A stretch of DNA of 59,837 nt from contig DAIDKB010000010.1 in the NCBI GenBank assembly GCA_027451105.1, forward strand, positions 1 to 59,837. Reading direction: 5' to 3'. Shown piece after piece: positions 39,128-48,633 of this stretch. How positions within the stretch are numbered: position 1 is the stretch's first letter; every line of letters begins with the position of its first letter. The notes below the pieces were generated by a model. The model was given only the letters and a program-made list of their open reading frames with translations, searched no databases and was not told the origin of the DNA. Source of the DNA: a bacterium. GTDB lineage: Bacteria > Patescibacteriota > Saccharimonadia > Saccharimonadales > Saccharimonadaceae. The translations under genes and the position numbers were made by a program.

Positions 39128-39184
39128 GGGTCGGGGTGGCGTCAAGTACCGAGCAATGCTCCGGGAAAGGCGCCACTCCGGCCC
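39128..39184 (+). terminator. GC-rich stem-loop terminating the plus-strand GC-rich gene
   Basis: GGGTCGGGGTGGCG pairs with CGCCACTCCGGCCC over 14 bp with two G-U pairs and a 29-nt loop, followed by TGTTTTATTTT. Confidence 0.7.
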
Positions 39185-39207
39185 TGTTTTATTTTGACAA
39201 CTGCTGC

Positions 39208-39231
39208 CCCTTCACAGATAAAGGGTTTTTT
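39208..39231 (+). terminator. Intrinsic terminator
   Basis: CCCTT...AAGGG followed by TTTTTTG, 24 nt beyond the GC-rich stem-loop. The rest of the gap up to tRNA-Glu (39232-39355) holds an ATATGG/CCATAT hairpin and nothing else I can name. Confidence 0.65.
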
Positions 39232-39355
39232 GTTACAATAACCAGGCATAATTTGCATTATGTCTCATATGGATTCTTCGAACCATATTGATTGATCCCA
39301 AATTTTTCGGAAATGGTCAAATATATACACATTTGCTTCATTTCACTCAAAATTT

Positions 39356-39430
39356 GGTCCCATCGTCTAACGGTTAGGACACCAGGTTTTCATCCTGGCA
39401 ACTCGGGTTCGATTCCCGATGGGATCACCA
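39356..39430 (+). tRNA. tRNA-Glu (TTC)
   Basis: Acceptor GGTCCCA/TGGGATC, perfect anticodon stem CCAGG/CCTGG with loop TTTTCAT (TTC), T-arm TCGGG TTCGATT CCCGA, encoded CCA (39428-39430). Confidence 0.94.
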
Positions 39431-39467
39431 AAGTAAAAAGCTCAGCCTCGTGCTGGGCTTTTTACTT
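39431..39467 (+). terminator. Terminator of tRNA-Glu
   Basis: AAGTAAAAAGCTCAGC pairs with GCTGGGCTTTTTACTT. A possible remnant inverted T-arm (GGATTCGAATC, around 39483-39493) follows. Confidence 0.8.
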
Positions 39468-39513
39468 TGTATCCTATGCGGCGGATTCGAATCAAAGAGT
39501 GATTTGATAATAA

Positions 39514-41073
39514 TTACGGATTTGTTACTAGTACTGGTGATAAGCGATTGGTTGTAGTGCCGTCACCTAGCTGTCCAGATGTATTTAGTCCCCAGGCGTA
39601 AGCTTTGCCGGTGTTGTCTATGGCGAGTGAATGGGTTGCTGACGATGAAATACCGGTGATGGTGATACCGGATAGGCCCGTTACTAACGTTGGCGACGAA
39701 CGGTCGGTCGTAGTGCCGTCGCCAAGCTGTCCGTATGCGTTACTGCCCCAGGCGTAAACCCGACCATTCGAATCAAGGGCCATTGATTTACTATAAGCCG
39801 ATGATATAGCAGTAATATTTTTACCTGATAATAACCCCGTTGTAGACACAGCGACGGGCGCATTACGCGTCGTGGTTGTTCCGTCGCCAACTTCGCCAGA
39901 GCCATTCTGACCCCAGGTATATAACTGGCCATTCGAATCAAGCGCCATCGACATACGGCCACCAGCTGCTATGGCTACGATTGTTTTGCCGGACAATGCG
40001 CCAGTAGTTGTAACTGCCACTGGCGAGTTTTGTTGTACCGAGTTGCTATTGCCAAGCTGTCCGTATACGCCATCACCCCATGCATATACTTTACCAGTTG
40101 AATCGAGTGCAAGAGTGTGAAAAAACCCAGCCGCTACGGCGGTTATTGTTTTACCGGCTAATGCACCACCCGTGACCGCAACTGGGGTTAGGCTACTGAT
40201 TGTGGTGCCGTTGCCGAGTTGTCCGGCTGAAGAGTTGTCTCCCCATGCGTATACTTTGCCTGTAGAGTCAAGCGCGACGGTATGCAAAAGGCCGGTCGCA
40301 ATCTGTTTGATTGTTTTACCGGCTAAGGCAGTTAACTTTGTCGGTACCTTGATCGGTGTAGTGGTCGTGCCTACCCCAGTTTGTCCAAAATTATTATATC
40401 CCCAGCCGTAGGCGGAACCGGCGGAGTCGATAGCGGTCATCGTGCCGTTAGTACTCGATGAGGTGACGGGGCCAAGGCTTGTGATCGTTTGCCCTGAAGA
40501 CACACCTGTCATAATTGCCGCGCTAGCTAGCGGCGCCACGACTGATTATGTTGAGTTGTTGCCAAATTGACCCGTTGGATTTACGCCCCATGAGTAGATG
40601 GTATTATCTGATCTAAGGCCAGCAGAGAATGAGTAACCAGCGACGACCTGTGTCCATGCTATCGCCGGAGCGCCACCATCAATTTGGCCGACGCAAGCGC
40701 CCTTAGTCGGAATATTGTTGGTCGATGATACGTAATATGATATACCGGCATTCGTGGCGGTCAGGCAATAGGTATTGGCGACTGAATCGAAGGTGTATTG
40801 GTATGACGTACCGGTGGATTTAGCAAGACCATGACCCTCATTGGCTAAATCAACAGAGGCGGGGTAAGCACCAGCTAGTGTATTATCCATCTCTAACTTT
40901 TTTGTAGCATTTTCAAGATCGGACTGAACTGTTGCCGTGTGGGCGCGTTGCTGAATACCGTTATATGCAACTATTGTAAGGGTAGCTAGAATAGCTATAA
41001 CAACAATAACAATCAACAGCTCAACTATAGTGAATCCTCGATAATTTTTGGCGAAAGATTGTTGTGATTTCAT
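39514..41073 (-). pseudogene. Pilin with RCC1-type beta-propeller, interrupted by one in-frame TAA
   Basis: Two open frames (41073-40546 and 40545-39514) are in the same frame, separated only by a TAA at 40546-40548. The first part is a prepilin (RGFTIVELLIVIVVIAILAT), a stalk domain, and the first RCC1 blade ending SWGVNPTGQFGNNST. The second resumes SVVAPLASAAIMTGVSSG and carries about six more RCC1 repeats (VYAWGDNSSAGQLGNGTT and similar). An uninterrupted protein would have ~519 residues. Either a recent nonsense mutation, a base error, or a truncated and full-length pair by readthrough. The second half alone could start at GTG 40539 but has no signal. Confidence 0.8.
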
Positions 41074-41165
41074 ATTTGTTTTTTAAAATAAAGATTAGCA
41101 TAAGCGCTCGTCACACATTGTATATTACTGCCAGATGTAAGGTAAAGAAGTGACCAGGGGCACTT

Positions 41166-41774
41166 TTACAAGACTTTGCTGATCACCGCAATATTATGCG
41201 CGTAACTCAGCTTATACGATTTACCCTGAAAAAAGTCTAAAATCGCTCTTTCGACACCCGGCAAGGTCTCGCGGCGATAATCATCAATAGTGATGATGCC
41301 ATTATCATCAAGGCGTGGCCAAACCAGCTGTAAACTCGTTAAAATTGACTCATAAAAGTCACCGTCTAAAAAGGCAAAAGCGATTTTATCAGGAAGGTCG
41401 GTGGCCGTTAAGTCATTAAACCAACCCTTATGGGCAATCGGTGGTTCCAGATGGGCACGACGAAATTGTTCAAGAAATTGTTTTTTACTGACAGCCAGCT
41501 CGCCGGCTTTAAAATCAACCCCAGCCGCACTGCTGTCCTGGGTTGATTTTGGTGGTAAGCCTTCGAATGAATCATAAACATGAAATGGCCGGTCCTCTTT
41601 ACGTTCATTTAGGACGCGTCGGATAAACAGGCTAGTTGTGCCGATATAGCAGCCAAGTTCAACAACTGCCCCTGGCGTTTTGTTATCAAGCGCCCGCTCA
41701 AGCTCTGATAGAACGACTCCTAGGGCGGGCTTGCTAATCTGGTCTGAAATAATTGGATACAGGTTAATGTTCAC
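41166..41774 (-). CDS. TylF/macrocin O-methyltransferase-like SAM methyltransferase
   Basis: 202 residues. GAVVELGCYIGTTSLFIRRVL is the SAM-binding motif, FHVYDSFEGLPPKS the second-strand region typical of TylF, then IAFAFLDGDFYESILTSL and IITIDDY with metal-binding Asp residues. Probably methylates a sugar or small molecule. GTG start, 7 nt after a minus-strand TATAAT (41782-41787). Divergent from pyk. Confidence 0.83.
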   Translation of the reverse strand: MNINLYPIISDQISKPALGVVLSELERALDNKTPGAVVELGCYIGTTSLFIRRVLNERKEDRPFHVYDSFEGLPPKSTQDSSAAGVDFKAGELAVSKKQFLEQFRRAHLEPPIAHKGWFNDLTATDLPDKIAFAFLDGDFYESILTSLQLVWPRLDDNGIITIDDYRRETLPGVERAILDFFQGKSYKLSYAHNIAVISKVL

Positions 41775-41826
41775 TTAAAAGATTATAGCCTATTTCAACA
41801 GATAGAAGATGGTACAATAAGCCGGT

Positions 41827-43242
41827 ATGAGTATTATTTTTAAACGCACCAAAATTTTGGCAACGCTTGGTCCACAAACCAGCAGTCCAGAGATGATCGA
41901 AAAACTAGCCCTCGAAGGCGCCAACGGCTTTCGACTTAATTTTAGCCACGGTAATTATGAAGAGCGCGATGAGCAAATTAAGTGGATTCGCGAAGTTAGC
42001 CAGAAAATTGACAAGCCGATTGCGATTTTGCAAGATTTGCAAGGTCCAAAAATTCGCCTTGGTGTATTGACTGAAAACACCAATGTGGCAAAGGGTGATG
42101 AGATTATTCTGGATTACGCCGCCGAGCATAATGGTCTAACTTTTCCGATTCAATATAATCTGGCCGAAAAGGTAAAGGTTGGTGAGCCAATTTACATCTT
42201 TGATGGCAAAATTCGCACCACTGTAATTGAGATTGTGTCTGAGACGGCGATTAAGCTGCGAGTTGAAAATGACGGCACGCTAATGAGCAAAAAAGGTATT
42301 AACTTGCCAGATACTGACTTTGGCGGTGATATTTTGACACAAAAAGATCTAAACGATATCGAGTACGGTCTTACGAAAGATATTGATTTTGTGGCAATTA
42401 GCTTTATTCAAAGTGCCGAAGATATTAATAACCTGCGTCAAATCCTAGTCGCCGGTGGTTCAACTGCCCAGATTATCGCCAAGGTTGAAACCAAAGCCGC
42501 TATTAAACATGATGTTTTGGAAGAAATTGTTCGTGTAAGTGATGGCGTTATGGTTGCCCGCGGTGACTTGGCGGTCGAAGCTGGCGCGGAAGTGGTGCCA
42601 ATTGTCCAGCGCCGCATTATTGGTCTGAGTCGCAAATATGGCAAATTAAGCATTGTTGCCACTCAAATGATGGCCAGCATGGTTGATGCGCCTGAGCCAA
42701 CTCGTGCTGAGGTGAGTGATGTTGCTAGCGCTGTCATTCAGGGCGCCGATACGGTGATGCTAAGTGATGAGACGGCCAACGGTAAATATCCACTCGAGAC
42801 CGTGGCGGCTATGAAAAAGGTGATTCTATACACCCAGGATCATGCGCCGGTTGAGCCAATTCAGGAGCGCGCCGAGGTTGATAAGCGACAGCAAGAGGCC
42901 ATTAGCGCCGCCGCTGTTTCATTGGCTGAACAGTTGAACGTACCGGCAATTATTGCCGAAACCAAGTCAGGCGCCACTGCGGCTAACATCGCCTCACACC
43001 GTCCAAATCTGCCAATTATTAGTGTTACTAGCGAGCCACGCTCAGCTCAACAGTTGGCGCTAACTTATGCTAACCGCAGCTATGTCCGACCAGATTCAAG
43101 CGAAAGTGGCTTGGCCTTAGCGATGGAGCTAAAATCACAGGGCTACTTTGGCGATCATGATACTAGCGTGATTATAGTCAGTGGTCAGCAGCCAGGTATT
43201 ATTGGTGCCACTGACACAATTAAAGTTCGTATTTTACAGTAG
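41827..43242 (+). CDS. pyk: Pyruvate kinase
   Basis: 471 residues. TKILATLGPQTSSPEMIEKL, the K+/PEP motif RLNFSHGN, IAKVETKAAI with the catalytic Lys, MVARGDLAVE and the TNPxK-equivalent region. Converts PEP and ADP to pyruvate and ATP. ATG is 8 nt after TACAAT (41813-41818). First of three glycolysis genes in a row; no allosteric extension. Confidence 0.96.
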   Translation: MSIIFKRTKILATLGPQTSSPEMIEKLALEGANGFRLNFSHGNYEERDEQIKWIREVSQKIDKPIAILQDLQGPKIRLGVLTENTNVAKGDEIILDYAAEHNGLTFPIQYNLAEKVKVGEPIYIFDGKIRTTVIEIVSETAIKLRVENDGTLMSKKGINLPDTDFGGDILTQKDLNDIEYGLTKDIDFVAISFIQSAEDINNLRQILVAGGSTAQIIAKVETKAAIKHDVLEEIVRVSDGVMVARGDLAVEAGAEVVPIVQRRIIGLSRKYGKLSIVATQMMASMVDAPEPTRAEVSDVASAVIQGADTVMLSDETANGKYPLETVAAMKKVILYTQDHAPVEPIQERAEVDKRQQEAISAAAVSLAEQLNVPAIIAETKSGATAANIASHRPNLPIISVTSEPRSAQQLALTYANRSYVRPDSSESGLALAMELKSQGYFGDHDTSVIIVSGQQPGIIGATDTIKVRILQ

Positions 43243-43297
43243 GGGCGCATTTTAAGCGTTATCGTGATAAAATATTAACAGATAAAAAGGGGTGGGG

Positions 43298-44551
43298 ATG
43301 AGCTTTTTTAAACTAACGATTCGCGATGTGCCACTTGACCATCAAACCGTACTAGTTCGGGTCGACTATAACGTACCGCTGGCGTCCGACGGCTCGATTA
43401 GTGACGATTTTAGGATTAAGGCCAGCTTGCCAACTCTTAACTACCTACTTGAACGTGGCTGCAAGCTAGTTTTAATTAGTCACTTGGGTCGACCCGAGGG
43501 CAAGGATAAAAAGTTAAGCCTTGAGCCAGTGGCGCTTCGTCTGGCACAGCTTTTAAAGCGTGACGTCAGATTTGTCAGTGAAACGATTGGTGACAAGGTC
43601 TACCAAGCTGTCAAACGTGCGCCCGGATCAAGTATTACTGTGCTCGAAAATCTTCGTTTTTATGCCGAAGAAGAGGCTGATGATCAAGAATTTGCTAAAA
43701 AAATTGCCAAGGCTAGCGGCGCGCGTTATTTTGTCCAAGACGGCTTTGGGGTTGTTCATCGTGCCCATGCCAGTACGCACGCTATTACTTTTTTTCTGCC
43801 AAGCGTCGCCGGTCTGCTGTTAGAGCGTGAATACAGCACTATTACATCAGCTATGGAATCGCCAAAGCGGCCATTTATGGCGGTAATCGGCGGTGCCAAA
43901 GTAAGTGACAAAATCCCGGTGATTGAACGGTTTATTGATAAAGCCGACAAGTTGATTATTGGTGGCGCAATTGCTAATACTTTTTTGGCGTATAAGGGTA
44001 TCAATGTCGGTGCTAGCAAGATTGAAACTGATCAATATCCGGTCATTGATCGAATCTATGACATGGCTCGTCAGAAAGCCGGTGATAAGGTTGATGAATT
44101 TATTATTTTACCAACTGATTTGGCGGTTGCTAAACAGGCTTCGGCTGATGTCGAGCGACGGGTGGTTGACTTAGGATCAGTCGAATCCGATGATTTGGCA
44201 TTAGATATCGGTGATAAGTCAATCGAGAAAATGATTACGGAACTAAAGCCGGCTAGAACGGTTATCTGGAACGGCACGCTTGGTTATGCCGAATTGCCAG
44301 CTTTTGCGCACGGCTCGGCCAGATTAGCCTTAGCTTTAGCGACCCAAACTGAAACGATGTCGATTATTGGTGGCGGTGATACGGCTGATTTTGCCCTGAA
44401 ATGGGACAGCAACAGCGGCGCTAGTTTTAGCCATATTTCTACCGGTGGTGGGGCTGGACTAGAATTAATGGCGGGCGACAAACTACCAGGGGTCGAAAGT
44501 TTGCTAGACGCTCGAAAGCAAATAGAGTACACTAACAGTAAACATAAGTAG
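43298..44551 (+). CDS. pgk: Phosphoglycerate kinase
   Basis: 417 residues. LVRVDYNVPLASDG, LISHLGRPEGKDKKLSLEPVA, VLENLRFYAEEE, and the nucleotide motif MSIIGGGDTADFAL. Makes ATP from 1,3-bisphosphoglycerate. Starts at the ATG behind AAGGGGTGGGG, a strong ribosome site. Located 55 nt after pyk and 9 nt before tpiA. Confidence 0.96.
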   Translation: MSFFKLTIRDVPLDHQTVLVRVDYNVPLASDGSISDDFRIKASLPTLNYLLERGCKLVLISHLGRPEGKDKKLSLEPVALRLAQLLKRDVRFVSETIGDKVYQAVKRAPGSSITVLENLRFYAEEEADDQEFAKKIAKASGARYFVQDGFGVVHRAHASTHAITFFLPSVAGLLLEREYSTITSAMESPKRPFMAVIGGAKVSDKIPVIERFIDKADKLIIGGAIANTFLAYKGINVGASKIETDQYPVIDRIYDMARQKAGDKVDEFIILPTDLAVAKQASADVERRVVDLGSVESDDLALDIGDKSIEKMITELKPARTVIWNGTLGYAELPAFAHGSARLALALATQTETMSIIGGGDTADFALKWDSNSGASFSHISTGGGAGLELMAGDKLPGVESLLDARKQIEYTNSKHK

Positions 44552-44560
44552 TTTATAAAG

Positions 44561-45343
44561 ATGGCACGAGACAAGAAACTAATCATTGGCAACTGGAAGA
44601 TGAACCTCAATATGCATGAGGCTAGTTTGTACGTCCATCAGTTGGCAAAGTTGGTCAAAAACCATCGTGACGTCGAGGTGGTTTTGGCGCCAACTTCTTT
44701 AACTCTTCAGTCGCTTAGTTTGCAGATCAATTACCGACAGTTCAAATTGGCTGCGCAGAATTTTTATTGGCGTGATTCTGGTGCTTACACTGGCGAAATC
44801 TCGGCTGCTCAGTTAAATGGTGTTGTTCAATATGGCTTAGTCGGCCACTCCGAACGCCGTCATATTTTTAATGAATCCGACAAGGATATTCGCGCTAAAG
44901 TCCAGGCGGCAATCCGCAATCATCTGCGGCCTGTTTTATGCGTGGGCGAGACGGCCTTTGAAAGGTCCGAAGGCGAAACTGCGGCTGTACTTCACGATCA
45001 GCTTATTGGTGGCCTAGCAAATATTACCAGCGAAGAAATGCAAGACGTCATAATTGCCTATGAACCAGTTTGGGCAATTGGTAGCGGCAAAAATGCTCTG
45101 CCCGATGACGTCAGTCACGCTGTTCGGGCAATCCGCTCGCAAATTAAGCACTTATACGGCGCCAAAGCCGCCGAACAAATCCAGGTGCTATACGGTGGTA
45201 GTGTGACAGCTGATAGCGCTACGGCCTACCTAGACTTGCCGGATATCGATGGACTGCTAGTTGGCGGTGCCAGTCTTGATGCGCACGCATTTAGTGAAAT
45301 TGTTAAAAAAGCACATAAGGGCTCGTCGTTAGCCAGTAAATAA
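44561..45343 (+). CDS. tpiA: Triosephosphate isomerase
   Basis: 260 residues. GNWKMN (catalytic Lys), GLVGHSERRHIF (catalytic His), IIAYEPVWAIGSGKNA (catalytic Glu) and LYGGSVTADSA (phosphate loop) are all intact. Interconverts DHAP and glyceraldehyde-3-phosphate. Operon with pgk. Confidence 0.96.
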   Translation: MARDKKLIIGNWKMNLNMHEASLYVHQLAKLVKNHRDVEVVLAPTSLTLQSLSLQINYRQFKLAAQNFYWRDSGAYTGEISAAQLNGVVQYGLVGHSERRHIFNESDKDIRAKVQAAIRNHLRPVLCVGETAFERSEGETAAVLHDQLIGGLANITSEEMQDVIIAYEPVWAIGSGKNALPDDVSHAVRAIRSQIKHLYGAKAAEQIQVLYGGSVTADSATAYLDLPDIDGLLVGGASLDAHAFSEIVKKAHKGSSLASK

Positions 45344-45354
45344 AAGGGTGGAAT

Positions 45355-46440
45355 ATGAAAGATCTTGATTTTGACGAACTAGACCGCGCAGTTAATTCAT
45401 TAATTGGTGGCGATCAAAGTCAAACAGTCGAAGCAAAAGAGGATACGGGCGCGGACACTACTGCTAGCGTATCGACTAATCCTGTTGATAACCCAGCCCC
45501 TACTGCTAGCGTACCCGACTCTAGTACGCCATCGCTTCAACCTTTAGCCGCAAGACGCAGTTCTGGTCGCTTTATGGATGTTGTTCACCCTTCATCTGAT
45601 ATGCGCAGTAGCTTTGTACCACCTCGTCCAGACTCGCGCGAGGGAACAACGATTCAACCAAGCTCCACCCCGCCTGCTGAAGAGCCAGTCATGTCGACAT
45701 CCGTTCCTGACGTAAATTCTTTACCCGCATCAGAAGAACCAGCCATCCCAGAACTGGTTAAATCTGATTGGCCGGACCCGATTGACTTTAACAAATCCTT
45801 CAGCCAACCTGCCGACGAGGAGCCAGCTAAAGTTGATCTGAGCGAAACTTCATCGCTAAGTAGTAATGACACGACAGTAACTGAGTCTGATGACAATAAT
45901 CTACCGCCACTTGAGTCGCCTTTTATTACTGATGCCAAGGTTGAAAAGCGACCTCTTGGTGCTTTTGCTGATGCAACGCCAGCTCCAGTTGAGCCGGCCA
46001 CGCCAAGCGAAACACCTGCATCTGAGCCGGATATTGACCTAAGTACCAATGCCGAAGATAATCCAAACAACGAGACACCAATGCCTGCCGAGCTCCAAAA
46101 TGATTTACTTTCAATTGAATCTAGTGAAGATACCGCGGAGGTTGTTACACCAGAGACATCGATGCCTGCAGGGCCTACGCCCGTGGTAACCCAGTCAACT
46201 CAGACTTCATCTACTGAAATGACGGCACCTGTCGCTATTACCCAGCAGTACGTCGAGCAGCCGAATACTGGCGACAAGCCAGCTGGTTCGATTTTTGACG
46301 TCGATAGTTACCACAAGCCAATTGCTCATCCCAAGAAGAAAAAATCTGGCTGGATGATGATTGTTTGGATAGTTTTGTTGATTATATTTGGAATTGGCGC
46401 CGGTGCTGCCTTCTATTTCTACGTTCTTCCGACTTTATAG
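45355..46440 (+). CDS. Acidic disordered protein with a C-terminal membrane anchor
   Basis: 361 residues. Residues 1-320 are very rich in Pro, Ser, Thr, Glu and Asp with no predicted fold; the C-terminus is KKKKSGWMMIVWIVLLIIFGIGAG..., a single helix close to the end. Tail-anchored topology puts the long acidic region in the cytoplasm, unless it is exported. No family recognised. GGGTGG precedes the ATG. It follows tpiA by 11 nt and may share its transcript. Confidence 0.7.
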   Translation: MKDLDFDELDRAVNSLIGGDQSQTVEAKEDTGADTTASVSTNPVDNPAPTASVPDSSTPSLQPLAARRSSGRFMDVVHPSSDMRSSFVPPRPDSREGTTIQPSSTPPAEEPVMSTSVPDVNSLPASEEPAIPELVKSDWPDPIDFNKSFSQPADEEPAKVDLSETSSLSSNDTTVTESDDNNLPPLESPFITDAKVEKRPLGAFADATPAPVEPATPSETPASEPDIDLSTNAEDNPNNETPMPAELQNDLLSIESSEDTAEVVTPETSMPAGPTPVVTQSTQTSSTEMTAPVAITQQYVEQPNTGDKPAGSIFDVDSYHKPIAHPKKKKSGWMMIVWIVLLIIFGIGAGAAFYFYVLPTL

Positions 46441-46455
46441 CCTATAATAGAAGTA

Positions 46456-48558
46456 ATGGATTTACTTGATGGGTTAAACGCGGCACAAGCCGAGGCTGTA
46501 CAGACGACGTCTGGGCCTTTATTGATCTTAGCCGGCGCTGGTAGTGGCAAGACCAAAACCTTGACGCATCGGATTGCTTATTTGATTGCGCATGAGGGTT
46601 TGTGGCCAAACCAGATTCTAGCCGTCACCTTTACTAACAAGGCCGCTAAAGAAATGCGCCAGCGACTTGGCAGTCTGTTGCACCAAGATGGTTCGCTGCG
46701 CAGTTTTATGCCTTGGATGGGAACTTTTCACGGAATTTGCGTCCGTCTACTGAGGATTGAAGGTGAGTCAATTGGCATCGCGCGTAACTTTATCATTTAT
46801 GACGAGGATGATCGCCGTGGCCTGATTAAACAGGCGATGAAGCAACTATCGATTAGTGATCGTGAAATCAAGGCACAATCAGCCAGTAGCGCGATTTCAA
46901 ATGCTAAAAATGAGATGACTAACCCGTCCGAATATGAGGCGGTAGCTCACTCGCCGTATCAAAAAAACGTTGCCAAGATTTATAAAAAGTATGAAGATAT
47001 GCGTCAGGCTGCCGGTGCGCTTGATTTTGACGACTTGCTGTTAGAAGTAGTACGTCTGTTTAAAGAGTCGCCCGACGTCCGCAAAAAATGGCAGGCTAAC
47101 TTCAAGCATATCTTGATTGATGAGTATCAGGACACCAATGCCGCTCAGTATGCCATTGTTAAAGCGTTGGTTAATGATCGCAGTAATATCTGTGTGGTTG
47201 GTGATGACTGGCAGTCAATCTATAGTTGGCGTGGAGCTGACTTTACTAATATTTTGAATTTTGAACGTGACTTTAAGGGTGCCAAGGTTATTAAACTTGA
47301 GCAAAACTATCGCAGCACTGGTAATATTTTGGATGCTGCTAGTAATGTGATTGCAAAAAATGTTCAACGCACCGAAAAAAAGCTGTGGACAGACAAAGGA
47401 CAAGGTGAACCAGTTCAAATTCACGAGTTATATGATGAGGCCGAAGAGGCAAATTTGGTGGCCGAACGGATTGCAACTCATGTTGGTATGAAAGCCCGCC
47501 GCTATGGTGATTTTGCGATTTTATACCGAACAAATGCTCAAAGTTATACACTCGAGCGCGCATTTTTGCGTTTTCGTGTGCCGTACCAGATTGTCGGCGG
47601 TGTTCGTTTTTATGATCGAAAAGAAATTAAGGATATAATTGCTTATCTTCGCCTAGTCTACCAGCCAAATGACCGGATGAGCTTTAGTCGAATTGCTAAC
47701 GTACCGGTTCGTGGCGTGGGCGAGACGAGCCTAGAGCGCTTCCTTGATTGGCAGTCGATTAGTGGTATGGATATCTTATCGGCGTTAATTAACGTCGAGC
47801 AAACCAGCACGGTTACTAATCGCGCCAAGGTCGCTTTGACCAGTCTAGGCGAAAAGTTACGGATTGTGCAGGCAATGCTTGAGACCTCTACGCCAAATGA
47901 AATTATTGAGAAATTGCTAACGCTGACTGGCTATCGTGATTATATTAATGACGGCACACCACAAGCCGAGGAGCGCCAAGACAACATCGGTGCACTGCTG
48001 TCTGATGCGCAAAACTTTGCCAGCCTGCCAGACTTTTTGGAAGAAGTCGCCCTGATGTCGAGTGCCGATACTGACAGCGATGGCCAAAAGGTTACCATGA
48101 TGACGCTTCATGCCGCTAAGGGATTAGAATTTCCAGTAGTCTTTATCGTCGGTATGGAAGAGGGGATTTTGCCGCATGCCCGCGTATATGAAGCTGGCCC
48201 GGCTGAACTTGAAGAAGAGCGTCGTCTGGCTTACGTCGGTATGACACGGGCTCGCGAAGAACTGCACCTGACCTATGCCAAAAGTCGTTTGCAATTTGGT
48301 CAGCGCGGCTATAATCCGGCTTCGAGGTTCTTGGCAGATATGGGTGAGCAAGTCTCAAGCGTAGCCAGCGAGCCACGTATCGTCCCTGAATCTGATTTTT
48401 ATAGTGACGAACCGTTTTCGATTGGCGATACTGTTCGATCGGCGGCCTTTGGCAGTGGTGAGGTTATTGACGTCGACGGACTGGCTCTTACGATAACGTT
48501 CGATAGCGGCCAGACCAAGAAGCTTAACGCTGAATACGCACGACTTGAGAAGATATAG
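46456..48558 (+). CDS. UvrD/PcrA-type DNA helicase
   Basis: 700 residues. Superfamily 1 motifs in order: GAGSGKTKTLTHRIA (I), TFTNKAAKEMRQRL (Ia), ILIDEYQDTN (II), VGDDWQSIYSWRGA (III), LEQNYRSTGNILDA (IV), VTMMTLHAAKGLEFPVVF (V), RRLAYVGMTRAREEL (VI). Unwinds DNA in repair and replication. The C-terminal ~50 residues look like the Tudor-like RNAP-binding domain (FSIGDTVRSAAFGSGEVI). ATG 7 nt after TATAAT (46443-46448). Length normal. Confidence 0.94.
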   Translation: MDLLDGLNAAQAEAVQTTSGPLLILAGAGSGKTKTLTHRIAYLIAHEGLWPNQILAVTFTNKAAKEMRQRLGSLLHQDGSLRSFMPWMGTFHGICVRLLRIEGESIGIARNFIIYDEDDRRGLIKQAMKQLSISDREIKAQSASSAISNAKNEMTNPSEYEAVAHSPYQKNVAKIYKKYEDMRQAAGALDFDDLLLEVVRLFKESPDVRKKWQANFKHILIDEYQDTNAAQYAIVKALVNDRSNICVVGDDWQSIYSWRGADFTNILNFERDFKGAKVIKLEQNYRSTGNILDAASNVIAKNVQRTEKKLWTDKGQGEPVQIHELYDEAEEANLVAERIATHVGMKARRYGDFAILYRTNAQSYTLERAFLRFRVPYQIVGGVRFYDRKEIKDIIAYLRLVYQPNDRMSFSRIANVPVRGVGETSLERFLDWQSISGMDILSALINVEQTSTVTNRAKVALTSLGEKLRIVQAMLETSTPNEIIEKLLTLTGYRDYINDGTPQAEERQDNIGALLSDAQNFASLPDFLEEVALMSSADTDSDGQKVTMMTLHAAKGLEFPVVFIVGMEEGILPHARVYEAGPAELEEERRLAYVGMTRAREELHLTYAKSRLQFGQRGYNPASRFLADMGEQVSSVASEPRIVPESDFYSDEPFSIGDTVRSAAFGSGEVIDVDGLALTITFDSGQTKKLNAEYARLEKI

Positions 48559-48633
48559 CGTAACCAGAAGCATTTTGTATAATTGCGATATTTGGTATAA
48601 TAGTCCGAGTACGCTTTGGGTGTATCTTAATTC

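Noticed and set aside
39292-39507. 71-residue ORF over tRNA-Glu
   Set aside because: It encodes translated tRNA and terminator sequence.
40546-40548. Reassigned stop codon
   Set aside because: TAA is used as a stop at many gene ends here and known CPR code changes concern TGA, so genetic-code change does not explain this TAA.
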